Of a DNA stretch of 64,000 bases, positions 61,539-64,000 are shown one piece after another. The notes beneath the pieces were generated by a model, which made no database searches, was not told the origin of the DNA, and saw only the letters and a program-made list of their open reading frames with translations. Both the position numbers and the translations under genes were made by a program. The stretch is from Phytophthora hibernalis (taxonomy: Eukaryota; Oomycota; Peronosporomycetes; Peronosporales; Peronosporaceae): assembly GCA_012656075.1 (NCBI GenBank), contig JAAKBF010000009.1, positions 1,488,001 to 1,552,000 of the forward strand, written 5' to 3'. How positions within the stretch are numbered: the first letter of the stretch is position 1; every line of letters starts with the position of its first letter.

Positions 61539-61570
61539 GCTTCATTTGGCAATTATTGGCCAAATGAAGC
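61539..61570. repeat. Inverted repeat, 11-bp stem with 10-base loop
   Basis: GCTTCATTTGG at 61539-61549 pairs perfectly with CCAAATGAAGC at 61560-61570. It lies between the divergent DUF3638 and permease genes, about 90 bp before the permease initiator; it may be a regulator site or a MITE scar. The rest of 61410-61658 shows nothing else. Confidence 0.6.
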
Positions 61571-61658
61571 TGTGCTGCACGAAAACTGTAGGACAGCACG
61601 AATGTACCGCCGATCGGTCGGTCTCCTTTGAAGGCGGCGATACCTGAGAGCACTTGCA

Positions 61659-61674
61659 GTTCATTCTTCATTTT
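61659..61674 (+). promoter_or_regulatory. Oomycete initiator of the NCS1 permease
   Basis: GTTCATTCTTCATTTT fits GCTCATTYYNCAWTTT at 15 of 16 positions and sits 37 bp before the ATG at 61711, a typical oomycete core promoter arrangement. Confidence 0.65.
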
Positions 61675-61710
61675 ACCGACCCTTGACCAAATCGCATTGA
61701 CTGACGCAAA

Positions 61711-62777
61711 ATGACGAACGCGCAAGAACGTGATCTGGAGAAGAGCTCTGCTAATCGTACGTTCGCTTCGACACCGAAGTCCCTGTCGAATACGAGAATG
61801 GAGACACCTGGTACGCTAGAGCGCAACGATGGGCCGAGAAGAATTACATGGAGCCCCGCAGTATCGAGCGCGTACCGGAAGACGAACGAACCGACACGTC
61901 ACTACTCAATGTCTGTACAATGTGGTTGTCACCGAATATGGTCATGGGCCACTTTGCTGTTGGTATTCTGGGCAAGGCGATCTACAGTCTCGGTGTTGTG
62001 GACTCGATGCTTGTTATTCTGTTTGCGAACCTCCTCGGAATGCTACCGACGGGCTACTTCTCGTGCTTTGGCCCGGTCTTTGGACTGCGTCAGATGGTCC
62101 TCGGACGATTCTGGTTCGGTCACTACGGCATTCGCCTTGTCTCGCTATCGCGTGTCTGTCTGGACTCGGGTGGGCGACCGTGAACGTAATTGTCGGCGCG
62201 GAGCTCATTCACGCTGTCAACACCGACGTCCCGGGCTGGGCCGGAATCATCATCATCGCATTTTGCACATTCCTCATCACACTCTTCGGATACAAGGTCG
62301 TACACTACTACGAGCGCTACTCATGGATCCCCAACTTTATCGTGTACTTGATCTTGTTGGGCACGTTCATTCACTCAGGGACGTATGTTCACATTCCGAT
62401 GGGCACCGGCAGCGCTGAAGTCTCGGGTGTGCTCAGCTTCTTCTCTGTGGTCTTTGGCATCGCTATCAGTTGGGGTCCCATGGCTGCAGACTACACCGTT
62501 TATCATCCACCAACAGAAAGCAAGCGCAAAATCTTCTTCGCGACGTGGATTGGTCTCATATTCCCTCGATTTTCACCGAGTGGATCTCCGTAATCGTCAT
62601 GTCAGCTACCGGTCTCGACCCGAATGCCACAGACAACATTTACCTCAATAGTTACAACGACTCAGGAGCTGGAGGCTTGATCGGTGCTGTACTCATTCCC
62701 CATCTCGGTGACTTTGACCGCTTCTGGCTTGTCATCATGGCCCTCTCGACTGTCGCGAATAATTGCCCCAACGTTTC
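61711..62777 (+). pseudogene. NCS1-type nucleobase permease, truncated by a LINE
   Basis: A membrane transporter of the nucleobase-cation symporter-1 family (purines, pyrimidines, allantoin or related). Pieces in order: MTNAQERDLEKSSANR (61711), FDTEVPVEYENGDTWYARAQ (about 61767), NVCTMWLSPNMVMGHFAVGI, an ATVNVIVGAELIHAVN helix (about 62170), GVLSFFSVVFGIAISWGPMA with DYTVYHPP (about 62490), SIFTEWISVIVMSATG (about 62565) and LSTVANNCPNV (about 62735). Frame changes near 61755, 62160 and 62560 are single-base events. The protein then stops matching the family after about eight of the expected twelve helices, and the sequence turns directly into reverse transcriptase in the same frame. The missing 3' part is not in the window. 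A functional transporter is unlikely from this allele. Confidence 0.82.
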
Positions 62778-64000
62778 GAGTGCCGGGAGGAACCCGGAGC
62801 AAACGCACATGTTCTCCGCGTTTGTAGATGATTCAACAATATTCTTGGAGAAGACGATGCAATTACCAGTCGCATTAAGAATAGTGAGGCGCTTTGGAGA
62901 ACTGTCAGGCCTGCACGTACAACCAAGCAAGAGCTGCTATTTTTTCCTGAATACGGCTATCACGGCTAACCAAATTTATGGAATTCCAGTGCTGCAACAC
63001 GGCACCACAACGCGCTATCTTGGGTATCAAGTAAGGACTGGTGAGCTCAGAGCCGTAAACTGAGCGGATCGTCAACGGCGCTTGCAACGACGACTTCTGA
63101 CAGCAGCGTCTAAGCACACAAGCGTTGCTGATCGAGTGTTGATCCTCAATGTCATCATGTTGCCGGCGCTACTGTATACAGACATTATGTTCCAGCCGAC
63201 TCAGTCAGCTCTTGATGAACTTGAACGCATGCAAAAACAGTTTTTGTGGAGAGGAGTACCTGAACTGGATCGCATGCGACACAAGATGAACCCAGGTCTT
63301 GTTCATACCCCACGGAAAGCAGGCGGGCTCGGACTCGCATCTATTCCAGTCGCGTTGAAAACCCAGCGAGTAAAGCATGCAATGCAATGGCTTATACGAT
63401 CGAAGGACGCGTACACAAGAGCGTGGCAAAGCTGGCAGCAACTAAATGACAGTGTAATCTTCTTCCCAGGCGAGTGGGCAATGAGTCCAAGAGCGCCACT
63501 CAAACGCGCTCCACCGCAGCGGTTGCAGACAGTGGGGTGGCAGATAAGTCAGGATTTAGGTGAATGGATAGCACCTGATGAGGAGACGCGACTAAGCCGG
63601 CAACAACAGAGCAGGGAGGGGATGCAACAGCTCACTTTGTGTTCATACTCGTGGTGGGAAGATGGCGACTCTGAAACAATGATGTTTCGCACAGTAGGAG
63701 GGTTATTACCAACTCTGGAGCAGATCCCAGAGCACATTGCAAGCTTCTGGAATACATTCTCTTGGGCAGAGAATCCGTGGATCTGCAGGACACATGGAGA
63801 AATGCTGACGAGGAAGGATTTCCCGAATTCAACCGTGTAGTTTTGGTCAGTTAAACATTCGACGCTATGACGATGATTTCTATACAGTGCGTATTCCACG
63901 ACCACAAGAGCGAGCGGAACACCATACCTGGAAAAATTACAGCGTTGGTTTCTTGCAATTCTCATAGCAACCCCATTCGCGATCCGACAGACGTACGTCT
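62778..64000 (+). mobile_element. 5'-truncated LINE (non-LTR retrotransposon), continues past the window
   Basis: Starts inside the reverse transcriptase domain: the active-site box FVDDSTIFLE (F-V-D-D in place of YADD, about 62820) is followed by LRIVRRFGELSGLHVQPSKS, then the thumb region (VLILNVIMLPALLYTDIMFQ, QKQFLWRGVPE, KAGGLGLASIP) typical of L1-clade LINEs. An in-frame TGA at 63061-63063 separates the two parts, where a Trp is expected before ADRQRRLQRR, so this copy is dead. Coding-like sequence (IRRYDDDFYTVRIPRPQERA) continues to the window end. The 5' truncation is a usual outcome of target-primed insertion. No target-site duplication can be seen, because the 3' end is outside. Confidence 0.85.

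Overview
This window is nuclear DNA of a plant-pathogenic oomycete of the Phytophthora / downy-mildew group. The evidence is the gene repertoire: tandem receptor-like TKL kinases, a START-FYVE protein, dense ABCC and PDR-type ABCG transporters, an Argonaute and a giant DUF3638/DUF3645 protein. Short GT-AG introns, gene-dense coding of moderate GC, and two sequences matching the oomycete core promoter (GCTCATTYYNCAWTTT-like) also fit. I see no operons, tRNAs, rRNAs, CRISPR arrays or bacterial signals. The genus is an inference.

Layout: 0-3.5 kb, two tandem receptor-like TKL kinases (the first is cut by the window edge). 4.4-7.4 kb, minus strand, an Argonaute with several reading-frame lesions and a PIWI domain lacking most slicer residues. 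8.5-9.9 kb, a tandem pair of short paralogs I do not recognise. 10.1-14.0 kb and 18.2-22.3 kb, two ABCC (MRP-type) transporters flanking an INTS7 gene on the opposite strand, followed by a decayed third ABCC copy at 22.4-23.4 kb. 24.6-29.1 kb, a START-FYVE protein. 29.5-33.6 kb, minus strand, a full PDR-type ABCG transporter, with a small relic of a second one at about 34.0-34.4 kb. 34.4-35.0 kb, a small basic coiled-coil protein, then a dimeric MITE-like element. 35.6-46.4 kb, a VPS13-like lipid-transfer protein. 47.7-48.6 kb, a COPI-associated membrane protein. 49-50.2 kb, a coiled-coil protein. 50.6-52.9 kb, an LRR-like hypothetical protein. 53.6-61.0 kb, minus strand, a DUF3638/DUF3645 giant protein with an internal inverted block of about 430 bp. 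61.7-62.8 kb, an NCS1 purine/pyrimidine permease cut short by a 5'-truncated LINE that runs to the window end.

Almost every long conserved gene is broken by isolated one-base frameshifts. Where a paralog or family motif lets the site be placed, the break usually sits at a homopolymer that looks one base too short. This points to a systematic assembly error rather than mass gene death, so such genes are annotated here as single CDSs spanning the breaks. The Argonaute, the ABCC and ABCG relics, the LINE-truncated permease and the internal inversion cannot be explained by short homopolymers alone, and they are the most biologically interesting items.
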